Below are positions 20,301 to 29,232 of a DNA stretch of 64,000 bases, one piece after another. The notes beneath the pieces are model-generated. The model worked only from the letters and a program-made list of their open reading frames with translations. It did no database searches and was not told where the DNA came from. Positions within the stretch are counted from its first letter, which is position 1. Every line of letters begins with the position of its first letter. The DNA comes from Desulfopila inferna. Lineage in GTDB: Bacteria > Desulfobacterota > Desulfobulbia > Desulfobulbales > Desulfocapsaceae. Both the position numbers and the translations under genes were made by a program. Location: positions 1-64,000 of the forward strand of contig NZ_JAFFQE010000005.1 of the NCBI RefSeq assembly GCF_016919005.1, written 5' to 3'.

Positions 20301-20495
20301 CCCTTTGGGGCACGATCCTACAATGAAATGGAAAATCGTATCGAGGTCGATCCTGCCGGGTGTCAAGGTTGCGGAATGTGTGCCGTAGCCTGCCGCAACA
20401 ATGCTACAGAGGTCTCCGGTTGGAGCGACAGGCAGTTCATGTCGGTCATTGACTCCACACTTTCGGATGACCTGGAATTTTCCACGGTTAAATAG
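17397..20495 (+). CDS. Tandem HdrA-like flavoprotein
   Basis: A 1032-residue protein made of two HdrA-like halves. Half one (1-455): VLVAGAGISGIKAA (FAD), FPTDHCGMCRMLP, CNEMGKCIDVCP, CTECGQCVEVC, CMGSRNRRQNRDYCSSVCC. Half two (from about 465): a CKCG-containing opening as in HdrA, ALVVGGGIGGMQSA (FAD), CAGSREKGKREYCSRICC and two C-terminal clusters (CIRCQRCVSVCP, CQGCGMCAVAC). Half two lacks the Cys-x2-Cys after the FAD motif that half one and the upstream HdrA retain. Resembles QmoA/QmoB-type proteins but is not next to aprAB. GGAGAG ribosome site; 10 bp after the FrhB-like gene. Confidence 0.9.
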   Translation: MAEKKPTGTVLVAGAGISGIKAAIELAETGYKVLLTDASTQVGGILAKLDYQFPTDHCGMCRMLPMVGREYSSEYCMRKSLYHENIEILPFTEVVNVSGDAGKYTVELKKKARYVNAEVCNEMGKCIDVCPVEVEDEFNHGLTMRKAIYKSIPHNVPQLLLIDKDACTECGQCVEVCSTNAIDLNAQDVMETREVHSIILASGVKLYNTREFEDAKSYAVSPDVVTSLAFERMLSSTGTYNYGTITRPSDGKPARKIAWIQCMGSRNRRQNRDYCSSVCCMFALKEAVLAKEKGGTDIEATIFYMDMRTFGKGFQQYRENAVDEHGVKLIRCRVQEVVREPDGSLRIRYFDPDTNEFFIEHYDIVVLSTGQIPFADHKKWADLISADLNPLGLLATEPYSKVKIANKQGIYMCGSLMGLTDISEAMSSGIAAAGEATNFLTTIDVETTLGENVAEPKTDDRGLPNVAVLICKCGEFAGAEGFDAKLLEAQLTKVHQVGAVHVIESICSEAGRQEALDILSESGCNRLLIGACQPYMYRRKIKDLARKAGFNSSLVQIFDFLGISRRGIHEDDKAAWTLRAIKAITSDISSMKEKPALHVRSIPINHTALVVGGGIGGMQSALSLANRGVPVHLVEKSGELGGFAGNFIASTVDGLAPMEMAKDMKLKVYENKKITVHLNAQVEKTEGSLGSFESKLVYNGNGENEYLHHGAVIMATGGKEGATEEYGYGQSDNIMTQFEFKQGLENGKIDLSEAEDVVMIQCAGSREKGKREYCSRICCMWAVANALKIKEKNPETRVFVLYRDMMTYGFLEQYYTKARLAGVIFVSYSPDSKPQVELVEGKPVITFNESVLNSPVELSPNYLVLSTGVDPEPSNKDLAKAFSLELNHDGFFNEADSKWRPIELKQIGTFLAGAAHSPMPLPDVIMQAEAAAQKAYTYLSGGDLQTARITSTVKDSLCIRCQRCVSVCPFGARSYNEMENRIEVDPAGCQGCGMCAVACRNNATEVSGWSDRQFMSVIDSTLSDDLEFSTVK

Positions 20496-20504
20496 AGGTA
20501 AGCA

Positions 20505-21008
20505 ATGGACATCAAAACAGAATCAATCAAAGATTTATGGAAGGATATTTATAATACCGGTGACCTGCAGCACTGCTTTAACTGCAGTACCTGCCTTTCC
20601 GGCTGTCCTGCCTCTTACGGAGATCCACCTCTGCTTGTCCGCAACCTGGCCCGCAAGGTGCTGTTTGGCCTTGAAGAAGAGTTGTTTGAAGAAGACACTC
20701 CCTGGGCCTGTGTCAGTTGTTCTCGATGTGAGGAAATGTGCCCCATGGACGTCAAGCCCTTTGAGCTTATTCTTCATATCCGGCAATGGCAGTCGGCCAA
20801 TGATGAAACACGGGTACCGCCTTCAATAGTGGAAATTTACAAGAGAGGATACACCCAGGCCGTCGGGACCAACGTCGAGACCAGGGAAGCCTTGGGTTTG
20901 CCACCACTGCCGATTATCACCAACAACGAGGAACAGCTGAAAATGTTCCGGGAAATGCTCATGAAAACACCGGTGGTAGCAGCCAACGACTATATGTTCG
21001 GTGGTTAA
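20505..21008 (+). CDS. hdrC: Heterodisulfide-reductase-like subunit C
   Basis: A 167-residue HdrC-type ferredoxin subunit with two [4Fe-4S] motifs, CFNCSTCLSGCP and CVSCSRCEEMCPMDVKP. It passes electrons between HdrA and HdrB. The length is normal for the family. The gene starts 9 bp after the tandem hdrA with AGAGGT before the ATG, and hdrB follows after 33 bp, as in classical hdrCB pairs. Confidence 0.93.
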   Translation: MDIKTESIKDLWKDIYNTGDLQHCFNCSTCLSGCPASYGDPPLLVRNLARKVLFGLEEELFEEDTPWACVSCSRCEEMCPMDVKPFELILHIRQWQSANDETRVPPSIVEIYKRGYTQAVGTNVETREALGLPPLPIITNNEEQLKMFREMLMKTPVVAANDYMFGG

Positions 21009-21041
21009 CCAGCAACTACCTTAAGTTAAAAGGAAAATAAA

Positions 21042-21941
21042 ATGGAATTTTGTCTATTTCTAGGGTGTAACACCCCGGCTGTTCGCCCCGATGTCGAACG
21101 CGCCATCAGGGCTTCCATGGAAGAGCTTGATGTCGATCTGGTAGACGCAGATAACTATGTCTGCTGTCCTGCATTCGGCGCCTTTCCATCAACCGACGAG
21201 GACTCCTGGCTGGCAACAAGCGGCTGGAATCTTTCCATCGCCGAACAGAAAAAACGAGACATTCTCGTTCAATGCGGTTCCTGCTACAGTTCCCTGAGAA
21301 TGGGGCGTGAGCATATCATGCATGACGAAGAAAAGAAAAAACGGGTTAACGAACTGCTCGAACCGACGGGGCGGAGCGTCACAGGCAGTACCAGAATCCG
21401 CCATGTGTCTGAAGTTCTCTACCGCGAAATCACACCGGAGAAGATATCCGAGAAGATCACCCTCAGTCTGAAAGGATTGCACGGCATCGTTCAATACCCA
21501 TGCCACACCCTATATCCCAGCGAGGTGGTCGGCTTTGAGGACTCCCCCCGTAAGCCAAAGGGAATGCGGCAATTAGTGGAGGCACTTGGTGCAACAGTAG
21601 ATTCCTATAGTCGTGAGATGCAATGCTGCGGCGGCGCCGGTGGTTTTATGAAATCTACACCGGAGCAGGCAATTGAATTTGCCAAGAGCAAGTTCGATGC
21701 CATTCTCGAGGAGACCAAGGCAGATTTTATCGCGGTCTCCTGCATAACCTGCCTGATGCATATGGAAAATGTACAGAATACGATTAACAAGCAGATCGGC
21801 GAAGAGAAGTATAAGATACCGGTTTTCGATTATAACCAACTGCTCGCCCTCTGTCTCGGCAAGGATCCCAAGCAGGTTTCCTCGATCTGCAATGTTCCGC
21901 GTGATGCCATCCATAATCATCTGACCAAGGTTGCCGCATAA
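21042..21941 (+). CDS. hdrB: Heterodisulfide-reductase-like subunit B
   Basis: A 299-residue HdrB-type subunit. Two CCG domains are visible: C10 in LFLGCNTPA, VCCPAFGAFPS and LVQCGSC; then YPCHTLY, MQCCGGAGGFM and SCITCLMHM. In methanogens these bind the two non-cubane [4Fe-4S] clusters that reduce CoM-S-S-CoB; bacterial homologues act on unidentified thiols/disulfides or other acceptors. The HdrD-like region of 10091-12394 carries a second such active-site module, so this cluster codes for two. Last gene of the tight Hdr operon. Confidence 0.93.
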   Translation: MEFCLFLGCNTPAVRPDVERAIRASMEELDVDLVDADNYVCCPAFGAFPSTDEDSWLATSGWNLSIAEQKKRDILVQCGSCYSSLRMGREHIMHDEEKKKRVNELLEPTGRSVTGSTRIRHVSEVLYREITPEKISEKITLSLKGLHGIVQYPCHTLYPSEVVGFEDSPRKPKGMRQLVEALGATVDSYSREMQCCGGAGGFMKSTPEQAIEFAKSKFDAILEETKADFIAVSCITCLMHMENVQNTINKQIGEEKYKIPVFDYNQLLALCLGKDPKQVSSICNVPRDAIHNHLTKVAA

Positions 21942-21964
21942 AGCAGCATCTTTAACTATTCAGC

Positions 21965-22003
21965 GATACCGTCCCGTCGGGGATTTCTCTGCGGGACGGG
22001 TAA
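21965..22003 (+). other. Hairpin between hdrB and the ferritin-like gene
   Basis: ACCGTCCCG (about 21968-21976) pairs with CGGGACGGGT (about 21992-22001). It is GC-rich, lacks a T-run and lies 20 bp before the next ribosome site, so it may be a partial attenuator or an mRNA-stabilising structure. Confidence 0.5.
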
Positions 22004-22023
22004 CCATCATATTCGGAGGAGCT

Positions 22024-22485
22024 ATGCAATTTGGATCCGTTGACGAAATTTTAAAGTTTGCCATCGGCAAAGAGAAGGAGGCGGTTGCCTTTTATACCGA
22101 TCTCAGCAAAAAAGAATCGATCTCTTCTTTACAACAGACCTTCAGGGAACTGGCGCAGGAAGAGGCCAAGCATGTAAAGCTCCTCACGTCTCTGGGCAAA
22201 AACACGGCTGCCATTGCCTCCTATCAGCCCAAGGTTATAGCTGACCTGAAGATCAGCGACTACCTGACTGAAAAAGAATATGAAGAAGGCATGCCTATGG
22301 AAGATATTATAGCCCTGGCGATGAAGCGGGAAGAAATGGCTGTCAAACTCTATAAAGATCTGGCGGATAAAACCGCCGACCAGGAACCCCTTGCACTTTT
22401 CAGACTGCTGGTCCAGGAAGAATCAGAGCACAAACTCACTTTTGAGAAAATGTACGACGATTATCTTCAGGGTCAGGGAAACTAG
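22024..22485 (+). CDS. Ferritin-like diiron (rubrerythrin-type) protein
   Basis: A 153-residue four-helix protein with the diiron pattern of the rubrerythrin/ferritin-like family: EKEAVAFYTDL, EEAKHVKLL, REEMAVKLYKDL and EESEHKLTFEKMY provide the Glu and ExxH ligands. It lacks the C-terminal rubredoxin domain of classical rubrerythrin. A role in peroxide or iron handling is the usual inference. GGAGG lies 5 nt before the ATG. It follows hdrB by 82 bp, including a hairpin, and may be co-transcribed with the Hdr genes. Confidence 0.88.
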   Translation: MQFGSVDEILKFAIGKEKEAVAFYTDLSKKESISSLQQTFRELAQEEAKHVKLLTSLGKNTAAIASYQPKVIADLKISDYLTEKEYEEGMPMEDIIALAMKREEMAVKLYKDLADKTADQEPLALFRLLVQEESEHKLTFEKMYDDYLQGQGN

Positions 22486-22814
22486 CACACCTTCAATTTG
22501 CATATTTTCTATTCCAAGAACTGGAGAAAGCCGGCTCTCGGCTTACTCCGGTTCATCCAGGCCAGCTTGTCAATCTTTCAGCTCACCTATAGATCGGACC
22601 GATCTACTTTTCTTGGAATTTGTAGTTCCCCGCTTGCCTCAACACCATCCTGAATCGACTAACCACTGCTTCAGATCTCAACAATGTAGATCGAGCTTTT
22701 AACCAGCCCATCCTAAACTATTTATTACTAATTGACGAAGTATTATCATACAGATAATATACGCCAAATTTTCAGTTTTACCCTTATTCTCAACTCAATG
22801 GAGTTATCTGCTTT
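22486..22814. other. Intergenic region with inverted repeats
   Basis: The 329-bp spacer holds arms ATTCCAAGAA (22511-22520) and TTCTTGGAAT (22610-22619), a 17-nt palindrome TAGATCGGACCGATCTA (22590-22606) and, at 22686-22700, GTAGATCGAGCTTTT, whose reverse complement recurs at 36318-36332 in a repeat element. No gene seen. The promoter of the chemoreceptor should lie at its right end. Confidence 0.5.
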
Positions 22815-24800
22815 ATGAAAATTTTGAATCTGGTGCAGAAAATAGGTGGTGGTTTCGGCCTCGTTCTGGTGCTGCTCTTCATCGTATCACTCCTTTCCTG
22901 GAGCGGCCTTAGCGGAGTATCTACCGGATTGAATACCTATAATCAATACGTAGAAAACGCCAATCTCAACTTTCAGCTTCAGGCTGACATGCTTGGAGTG
23001 CAGATGCATGTGAAGGATTTTATCATAGGTGGTGATGCGGCTTCCGTCGTCGGTTACAATGAATATCTAGCCAAAGTCGAAAAAGGTATGCAGACGGCTC
23101 GACAGAAGGCAACAAACCCTCAACAGAAAAAGAATCTCCGCAACATCGCCGAAAAAATAGAAGGTTTCAAAACGGCTTTTCAACATATTGTTTCATTAAA
23201 AGAGAGCCGCAACCAATTATTCGACAATAATCTGGCAGTCAGTGGACAAAAAATCGCATCTGACCTTGCTGAGATTATGGATACGGCCCACAATGATCAG
23301 GATGAGGTTGCCTCCTACCTTGCCGGCATGGCTCTTCGCAACCTCCTGCTTACCAGGATTAATGTTTTCAATTTTCTTGATTCCAGCGACTTGTCTTCTG
23401 CCGAAAAAGTAGAAAAAGAATTAATCGAGTTCGATGAATTTGCCAAAAAAATGACGGTCTTGCTCTTCGATGACGTCAGTCGTGAAAAAGCAGTGCAGTC
23501 CAGAGAGGCGGCTAAGGTGTATCTCTCCAATTTCAAAGAACTGGTGAACATCATCCAGCAACGGGACGAGACGGCCAGGGTGGCACTTGAAGAAATTGGT
23601 CCGTCCATCGCCGCAAGCTTTTCAGCCCTGACGGAATCCGTACAGCAGGAACAGAATAAACTCGGTCAGGCACTCCAGAAGCGAGCCGATAATTCCAAAA
23701 CAGCTATTCTTCTGATAGCGGCTGCGGCCCTGGTAATCGGCGGTTTGCTGGCCTGGTTGCTCACCAGAATTATTACCCGCCCTATTCTCAAAACCGCTTC
23801 CTACGCAGATGTTATGGCCCAGGGTGATTTTTCCGGAACACTTGATATAGACCAACGGGATGAGATCGGCGAAATGTCACGCTCGCTCAATACCATGACC
23901 AAGAAACTTGGAGCGATGCTGAAGGATATCATTCAGGGAATTTCCACCCTCTCCGACAGTTCGGAGGAATTGAAAGAAATTGCAATGGAAATGTCCACCG
24001 GGTCAAGAGATACTTCCCGGAAATCCACCACTGTTGCCAGTGCCGCGGAAGAGATGACCACAAATATGAATTCTGTTGCGGCTGCCATGGAAGAAGCCTC
24101 CAGCAATATCAGCCTTGTAGCTTCAGCAACCGAAGAGATGTCTTCCACAGTCACGAAAATTTCCGAAGGAGCCGACAGAGCTCGGGAGATAAGCGGTCAG
24201 GCCGTTAAACAGTCCGCACTTACTTCTGAAAAAATGGAGGCTCTGGGCACAGCAGCTACAAAAATTGGCCAAATTACAGAAACAATAACAGAAATATCCG
24301 AACAGACCAATCTTCTCGCTCTGAATGCCACCATTGAAGCGGCGCGCGCCGGTGAGGCTGGGAAGGGTTTTGCCGTAGTGGCCAATGAAATCAAGGAACT
24401 TGCCGGACAGACAGCCAAGGCTACCATTGACATCAGGAATCAGATCGAAAGTGTACAGGGAACCACATCCTCGACCCTTGAGGATATCATGAAGATTTCA
24501 AAGATAATCAATGAAATAAATCAAGTCATCAATATCATTGGCACTTCCGTGGACGAGCAGGCTTCGGTCACCGATGAGATTGTCGCAAATATCAGCCAAT
24601 CATCAGCCGGCATTTCAGAAGTGAATGAAAATGTTGCTCAATCTTCAGTCATGGTAAACAACATCAGTAAGGACATCTCCGCAGTGAATGATGCAGCTTC
24701 AGGTTTAACCCGCAGAAGTTCACAGGTTCAGGACAGCGCCAACAACCTCTCTTCCCTGGCCCACCAGCTTGAGGAGATGATCGCCAGATTTAAAGTCTAG
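22815..24800 (+). CDS. Methyl-accepting chemotaxis protein
   Basis: A 661-residue chemoreceptor. TM1 at residues 12-31, a helical periplasmic sensor region of about 265 residues (four-helix or helical-bimodular type), TM2 at about 295-320, HAMP ([26 protein letters not shown]) and a long cytoplasmic signalling helix pair. The tip contains [37 protein letters not shown] in the middle, the CheW/CheA contact, which is highly conserved. No C-terminal CheR-binding pentapeptide is seen. No che genes are nearby, so this is an orphan receptor using a distant array. Ligand unknown. Confidence 0.95.
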   Translation: MKILNLVQKIGGGFGLVLVLLFIVSLLSWSGLSGVSTGLNTYNQYVENANLNFQLQADMLGVQMHVKDFIIGGDAASVVGYNEYLAKVEKGMQTARQKATNPQQKKNLRNIAEKIEGFKTAFQHIVSLKESRNQLFDNNLAVSGQKIASDLAEIMDTAHNDQDEVASYLAGMALRNLLLTRINVFNFLDSSDLSSAEKVEKELIEFDEFAKKMTVLLFDDVSREKAVQSREAAKVYLSNFKELVNIIQQRDETARVALEEIGPSIAASFSALTESVQQEQNKLGQALQKRADNSKTAILLIAAAALVIGGLLAWLLTRIITRPILKTASYADVMAQGDFSGTLDIDQRDEIGEMSRSLNTMTKKLGAMLKDIIQGISTLSDSSEELKEIAMEMSTGSRDTSRKSTTVASAAEEMTTNMNSVAAAMEEASSNISLVASATEEMSSTVTKISEGADRAREISGQAVKQSALTSEKMEALGTAATKIGQITETITEISEQTNLLALNATIEAARAGEAGKGFAVVANEIKELAGQTAKATIDIRNQIESVQGTTSSTLEDIMKISKIINEINQVINIIGTSVDEQASVTDEIVANISQSSAGISEVNENVAQSSVMVNNISKDISAVNDAASGLTRRSSQVQDSANNLSSLAHQLEEMIARFKV

Positions 24801-24807
24801 AACCCAA

Positions 24808-24873
24808 AAAAGGGGCTGTAACGCTGTGAGTGTCTTCACCCGCTCAGTCTTTGGGTTACCGCATGCCCTTTTA
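24808..24873 (+). terminator. Putative terminator behind the chemoreceptor gene
   Basis: AAAAGGGGC near 24810 and GCCCTTTT near 24865 can form an outer stem, with GTAAC/GTTAC pairing inside. A long loop separates the arms and the T-run is only four bases, so this is a weak call. Confidence 0.4.
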
Positions 24874-24943
24874 AATAACATAACTTGTCGAATTGTCATT
24901 CCGCTAATTCTGTCGCTTTAAAAACTTCACCAGCAGGCAAGAC

Positions 24944-25828
24944 GTGAATTTCGTGTACGAACGAATTACCTACATATTTGATCCCCTTCACCATGTCTGG
25001 GAAAATGCCGGAATGCACAGGAAGATATCGGTTGGACTTGTTCTTTTCTTTCTTGCCGGAGTTATCCTCATCGAGTTGAGAAGACAAGGTGTGCTGCCCC
25101 AGGAAATGGCAAACATCGTTCCACAAAACCATTTTTATGCGGTGCATTATGCTTTTACAGTGGTTCTCATACTCGAAGTAATCAGCCTGATTTTTACTTT
25201 GCCTTGTTCGTTTTCCCGCTCGGTAGGGAAACAATTTGAAATACTGTCACTTATTTTACTGCGAAATGCCTTTAAAGAGTTGTCGCAACTCCAGGAACCG
25301 GTGACTTTCGAAGGCAGCGAAACGGCAATACTCTATATTATTTCGGATGGATTCGGAGCACTGCTTATTTTCGCCCTACTCGGATATTATTATTACATTC
25401 AGCCAAAGGCTGCTGAAGACGGCATGAAGTCTACGGATCTATTCAAGTTCGTAGCCGCCAAGAAAGGTATTGCCCTCATTCTGCTGGGGCTTTTCATTTA
25501 TATGGGCATCAACAGTGCCGTCTTAACATTATCTGGCAGGAAACATACCGACTTTCTATATGATTTCTATACACTGCTTATCTTGACGGACATTTTGGTG
25601 GTCCTCATTTCGCAATGTTTCCAGCCCTCCTTTTTTACCGTCTTTCGCAACTCCGGCTATGCTCTTTCCACGCTGCTGATCAGACTGGCTTTGGCAGCCC
25701 CGCCATTCTTTAATGTGTTATTGGGATTAGCAGCGGCAGCATTTGCGATTCTGCTGACTATGGTCAGTGGACGTTCTTTTATTTTGAAAAAGAGCAGGGC
25801 AGAGATAAAAGATCAGCCCAGGCAGTGA
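24944..25828 (+). CDS. Unknown polytopic membrane protein
   Basis: A 294-residue protein with about seven hydrophobic segments (around 29-45, 63-83, 110-125, 132-148, 170-190, 205-222, 235-280). I do not recognise the family. The N-terminus (FDPLHHVWENAGMHRKISVGLVLFFLAGVILIE within the first 45 residues) and a cytoplasmic acidic/basic tail are the only distinctive parts. The longest start is GTG at 24944 with a weak AGGCA site. It sits between the chemoreceptor and a convergent glutathione-transferase-like gene; no functional link is apparent. Confidence 0.7.
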   Translation: MNFVYERITYIFDPLHHVWENAGMHRKISVGLVLFFLAGVILIELRRQGVLPQEMANIVPQNHFYAVHYAFTVVLILEVISLIFTLPCSFSRSVGKQFEILSLILLRNAFKELSQLQEPVTFEGSETAILYIISDGFGALLIFALLGYYYYIQPKAAEDGMKSTDLFKFVAAKKGIALILLGLFIYMGINSAVLTLSGRKHTDFLYDFYTLLILTDILVVLISQCFQPSFFTVFRNSGYALSTLLIRLALAAPPFFNVLLGLAAAAFAILLTMVSGRSFILKKSRAEIKDQPRQ

Positions 25829-25881
25829 GAGAGTATCTTGATACCAGCGTCTGCTGTCAGACTGCCGAAGTTATCAATAGC

Positions 25882-26556
25882 TTATCCGCTTGATTTACCG
25901 ACTGAACGACATCCCGCTTCATCTTCTTCAATTATTTCTTTCTCTTTTTTGGCCTGCTCCCGCCAAAGCTGAACTTTTGGCTGCGCCAGTACATGCTCCA
26001 TATATTTCCTGGAAACGCCGGAAACTTCTATATTGTAGGTGTTAAAGCGAAAGACAACCGGCGCGAACATGCAGTCGACAATGGAGAACGCCCCGAATAA
26101 CCAGGAACCTTGGGCGGAATATCTTTGGCGCAGCCACGACCACAGACTGTCTATACGGGATATATCTTTTTGCAGTTCTGCCGATATATCTACTTCTCTA
26201 TTTGTCGCCCGGCAATTCATCGGCATCTGCTCACGAAGAGCAAAAAAGCCGGAGTGCATTTCGGCACTGCATGATCGAGCGACAGCCCTGGCCTCTGCAG
26301 AAGCGGGCCAGCCCCTGCCGTCGAGGTACCGTTCGGATATATATTCACAAATGGCAAGGGAATCCCAGATGACCAGGTCTTTGTCGTGTAAGACCGGGAC
26401 TTTTCCGGCATCAGTGTATCCGGCAATTTCGGTAGCCGTATTTTGCTGTGACAGGGCAACTCTTACTTCTTCAAAGGATAGGTCATGAACCGCGGGCAGA
26501 AGCCAGGCGCGCAAAGACCAGGATGAGTAATTTTTATTGCCGATTATGAGTTTCAT
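25882..26556 (-). CDS. Glutathione S-transferase-like protein
   Basis: A 224-residue protein with an N-terminal thioredoxin-fold domain (MKLIIGNKNYSSWSLRAWL, then GKVPVLHDKDLVIWDSLAICEYI containing the cis-Pro and the glutathione-binding Asp-Ser) and a helical C-terminal domain. The NYSSWS stretch supplies the Ser/Tyr candidate nucleophile. Substrate unknown. The C-terminus ends in an unusual charged tail (KKEKEIIEEDEAG). GGAGAAG ribosome site upstream. Transcribed alone. Glutathione transferases are not common in strict anaerobes, so acquisition by transfer or a role in aerotolerance is possible. Confidence 0.88.
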   Translation of the reverse strand: MKLIIGNKNYSSWSLRAWLLPAVHDLSFEEVRVALSQQNTATEIAGYTDAGKVPVLHDKDLVIWDSLAICEYISERYLDGRGWPASAEARAVARSCSAEMHSGFFALREQMPMNCRATNREVDISAELQKDISRIDSLWSWLRQRYSAQGSWLFGAFSIVDCMFAPVVFRFNTYNIEVSGVSRKYMEHVLAQPKVQLWREQAKKEKEIIEEDEAGCRSVGKSSG

Positions 26557-26872
26557 AACTTCTCCGGAAAGTTCGATAAGACGTTATACCAAGATATCTG
26601 GAATTTCAGAAATAAGAGTAGCACCAATGCCATAAAAAGCATATGCCTTTCTTGCGGATGTTCTCTCTCTGGAATTGCCTCCTCACCTGAAAACTCTATA
26701 TCGTTCGATAACGATTCTCGAATACATTTGCCCAACAGTAGGATACCAGCAAGAGGCAGGCCTTTTCTGCCATTCCATTATTACGACCGCGTGGTATTTA
26801 CTTTCACTGCATCAATAAGCTATACTTCAAATAGCTCCAAAACACTTTCCAAATTAAGCCAGGAGGTGGATC
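26557..26872. other. Intergenic region between divergent genes
   Basis: A 316-bp spacer that should hold promoters for the glutathione-transferase-like and four-CBS genes. I see no gene or repeat in it. Confidence 0.4.
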
Positions 26873-27649
26873 ATGTTGAATGACCCGTTAAGGAATGTTA
26901 TGACGCAGGGATATCTGTACGTCGAAGAATATCAAAGCGCCGGCAAGGCCCTTGGAGTTATGCGAGATATGCGCATAAGTTGCGTATTCGTTTTACAGGA
27001 TAACAAACCATCTGGAATCATTACGGAAAGAAAGATCATGAAAATTGCAGTCAGCGGCTCTGATGTCTGCACCGCAGCTGTCAAAGATGTGATGTCCTCG
27101 CCATTGATCTCATTGACACCCGAGCATACCATCGGAGATGCCTGCGCACTGATAGCTGAAAAGGAAATTCGCCATCTGGGCATCGTCGATACCGCGGGCA
27201 GACTCAAGGGAACGGTAACCTCGAGCAATATTGTCAACCTCATGGGTTCGGAAAGCTTCTCTTCCACTGCTCTGGTAAGAGATGTGATGTTTCCAAATCT
27301 TGTTTTACTTGAGGAAAAATCGAATCTCAAAGAAGCCGGCAGTGCCATTCTCGAAGCACGGAGCTGCTGTGCAATTGTCATGAGTGAAGGATATCCTGTT
27401 GGTATTGTGAGTGAAAAAGATGTGGTCCGCTGCCTGGGATTTGGACAAAACATCTCCTCCGTCACCCTTGACAGGGTGATGAGTAAACCCGTAATAGGCG
27501 TAGAGGAAAAAGATACCATCGCTCAGGCGATCATAACCCTGCGCAGACACCGAATCCACAGGCTGGTTGTCTACAACGATCAAGGCAGGGTATCAGGCAT
27601 CCTGGCCCTTAACGGTCTGGTACGAAATATTCATAAAATCCTTCATTAA
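26873..27649 (+). CDS. Four-CBS-domain regulatory protein
   Basis: A 258-residue protein consisting almost entirely of four CBS domains in two Bateman modules: VMTQGYLYVEEY...SGIITERKIM, VMSSPLISLTPEHTIGDAC...LKGTVTSSNIV, VMFPNLVLLEEK...PVGIVSEKDVV and VMSKPVIGVEEKDTIAQA...VSGILALNGLV. It has no catalytic domain, so it presumably senses adenine nucleotides and acts on a partner. AGGAGGTG precedes the ATG by 6 nt. Monocistronic, so the partner is unknown. Confidence 0.9.
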   Translation: MLNDPLRNVMTQGYLYVEEYQSAGKALGVMRDMRISCVFVLQDNKPSGIITERKIMKIAVSGSDVCTAAVKDVMSSPLISLTPEHTIGDACALIAEKEIRHLGIVDTAGRLKGTVTSSNIVNLMGSESFSSTALVRDVMFPNLVLLEEKSNLKEAGSAILEARSCCAIVMSEGYPVGIVSEKDVVRCLGFGQNISSVTLDRVMSKPVIGVEEKDTIAQAIITLRRHRIHRLVVYNDQGRVSGILALNGLVRNIHKILH

Positions 27650-28042
27650 GACCTGGTGGTCTCACGATAAGCCACCCGCATGGGCATAAACTCCGATTTC
27701 GAGAAAGCCCGATCTGCCTCGCTGCGGGTTTTTGACAAGCCTTCGAAATCTACCCATATTGTCAAAGGTCTGCGTAAAAACCTGCACTAATTTTAATTCT
27801 TTAGAACACCTCCTTTACGCCGGGCTTAAAACTCTGCAAGCACCCCGAATTATCATATTTCACTTGTATTTTTTTCTATTTCGCTCTATGAAATGACCTT
27901 TGTAAGTACACCCTGTTTTCTATGATGACGGGTATAGAGCCCCATCTCCCGCGCCTGGTATCCAGAGCTTTTTATCCAGCCATCTGGGAAATGTAAGGGC
28001 AACGGGTTCAGTACATTTACAGGCATACCATAGGGAACATCA
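27650..28042. other. Intergenic region with a possible terminator
   Basis: ACCCGCA (27674-27680) can pair with TGCGGGT (27723-27729), followed by T5, which may end the four-CBS transcript. The rest of the 393 bp shows no gene or RNA that I recognise. Confidence 0.4.
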
Positions 28043-28957
28043 ATGCCATTTACAGGTGTTATAATAGCCATATCAACTGTATTCTGCTGGACCATCAGTG
28101 TACAGTTTTTTGAAGCAGCATCAAAAAAAGTAGGCCCAACTCCTGTGAATATTATCAGGATTGGTGTGGCGCTTCTCTTGTTCAGCGTCTTTCTTCTGAT
28201 ACGGGACGGAGCTCCCATCCCCTTCGATTTTCCACTTCGGGCCTGGCTTTTACTCAGCCTCTCGGGAATCATAGGCTTTTTTATCGGCGATATTTTTCTT
28301 TTCAAGGCTCTGGTTGAACTAGGTCCTCGGCTGGCCATGCTGCTCCATAGTCTTGCAGCCCCGACTGCGGCAGTCATAGGCTGGATTTTTCTCGACGAGA
28401 AATATCTCCTGCATCAATGGCTGGGTATAGCGGTGACTCTCAGCGGTGTTGCCCTGGTCATTCTCGAAAAAAACGGCAAACCCACTGCCGTGGTCAAGAG
28501 AATGCGGCGCAATATTACCATGGCCGGATTACTCTTTGGTTTACTGGCGATGTTGGGACAGGCGTGCGGGATGGTCTTGAGCAAGGCGGGTATGCAAAGC
28601 GAGTCCGGATATCTCGATGCCTTCGCAGCCACACAGATACGGGCAATTGCGGCATTTGTCTGCTTCTCACTCTTTTTTACGATTACTCATCGGTGGGTGA
28701 GTGTCAAAGACGCCCTATCAAACAGAAAGGCACTGCTATATACCTCGCTGGGTGCTGTCTTGGGGCCATTCCTCGGTGTTTCTCTGGCACTTTTGGCTCT
28801 CCACCATTTGTCGACGGGAGTCGCATCAACAATCTTCTCTCTGGTGCCGATATGCATACTCCCCTTTTCTGTTTTTCTCCATAAAGAGCATGTCTCGATT
28901 CGAGCGGTGGCAGGTGCCTTTATAGCTATATTTGGTATATTCCTCCTCACCTCCTGA
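28043..28957 (+). CDS. EamA/DMT-superfamily transporter
   Basis: A 304-residue inner-membrane protein with about ten hydrophobic helices arranged as two EamA repeats (residues 5-140 and 155-300). The signature VELGPRLAMLLHSLAAPTAA in repeat one and LSTGVASTIFSLVPICILPF in repeat two match RhaT/YdcZ-type drug/metabolite transporters. Substrate cannot be deduced. ATG at 28043 has only a weak ribosome site. Transcribed alone. Confidence 0.88.
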   Translation: MPFTGVIIAISTVFCWTISVQFFEAASKKVGPTPVNIIRIGVALLLFSVFLLIRDGAPIPFDFPLRAWLLLSLSGIIGFFIGDIFLFKALVELGPRLAMLLHSLAAPTAAVIGWIFLDEKYLLHQWLGIAVTLSGVALVILEKNGKPTAVVKRMRRNITMAGLLFGLLAMLGQACGMVLSKAGMQSESGYLDAFAATQIRAIAAFVCFSLFFTITHRWVSVKDALSNRKALLYTSLGAVLGPFLGVSLALLALHHLSTGVASTIFSLVPICILPFSVFLHKEHVSIRAVAGAFIAIFGIFLLTS

Positions 28958-29232
28958 GTACAGAGATATTGAAAAAAAATGCAGCCTTCCCTGCAGAATG
29001 ACCCTGGCAGACAAGGCGTTCTATCCCTATCACTTACAAGATGTTTCTCATCCAGGAATGGAGAGTTCCATTTTTTTTCTTGTGTTCCCCTTGTTTTTGC
29101 AGTAATCTGACTTACTTTTTTATCTAAATCAGATACAGCACGGTGTTTTCGACACCCTTTTTTGCAGTGTACCCTGCTTCTTAGTTGCCGACGAGGATTG
29201 TTGCTGATCATAGTCTTAAGGAGCCCTTTAGT

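Noticed and set aside
17397-21941. qmoABC operon of sulfate reduction
   Set aside because: The genes are related to Qmo, but aprAB is absent, QmoC is fused to HdrD, and separate HdrB and HdrC are encoded.
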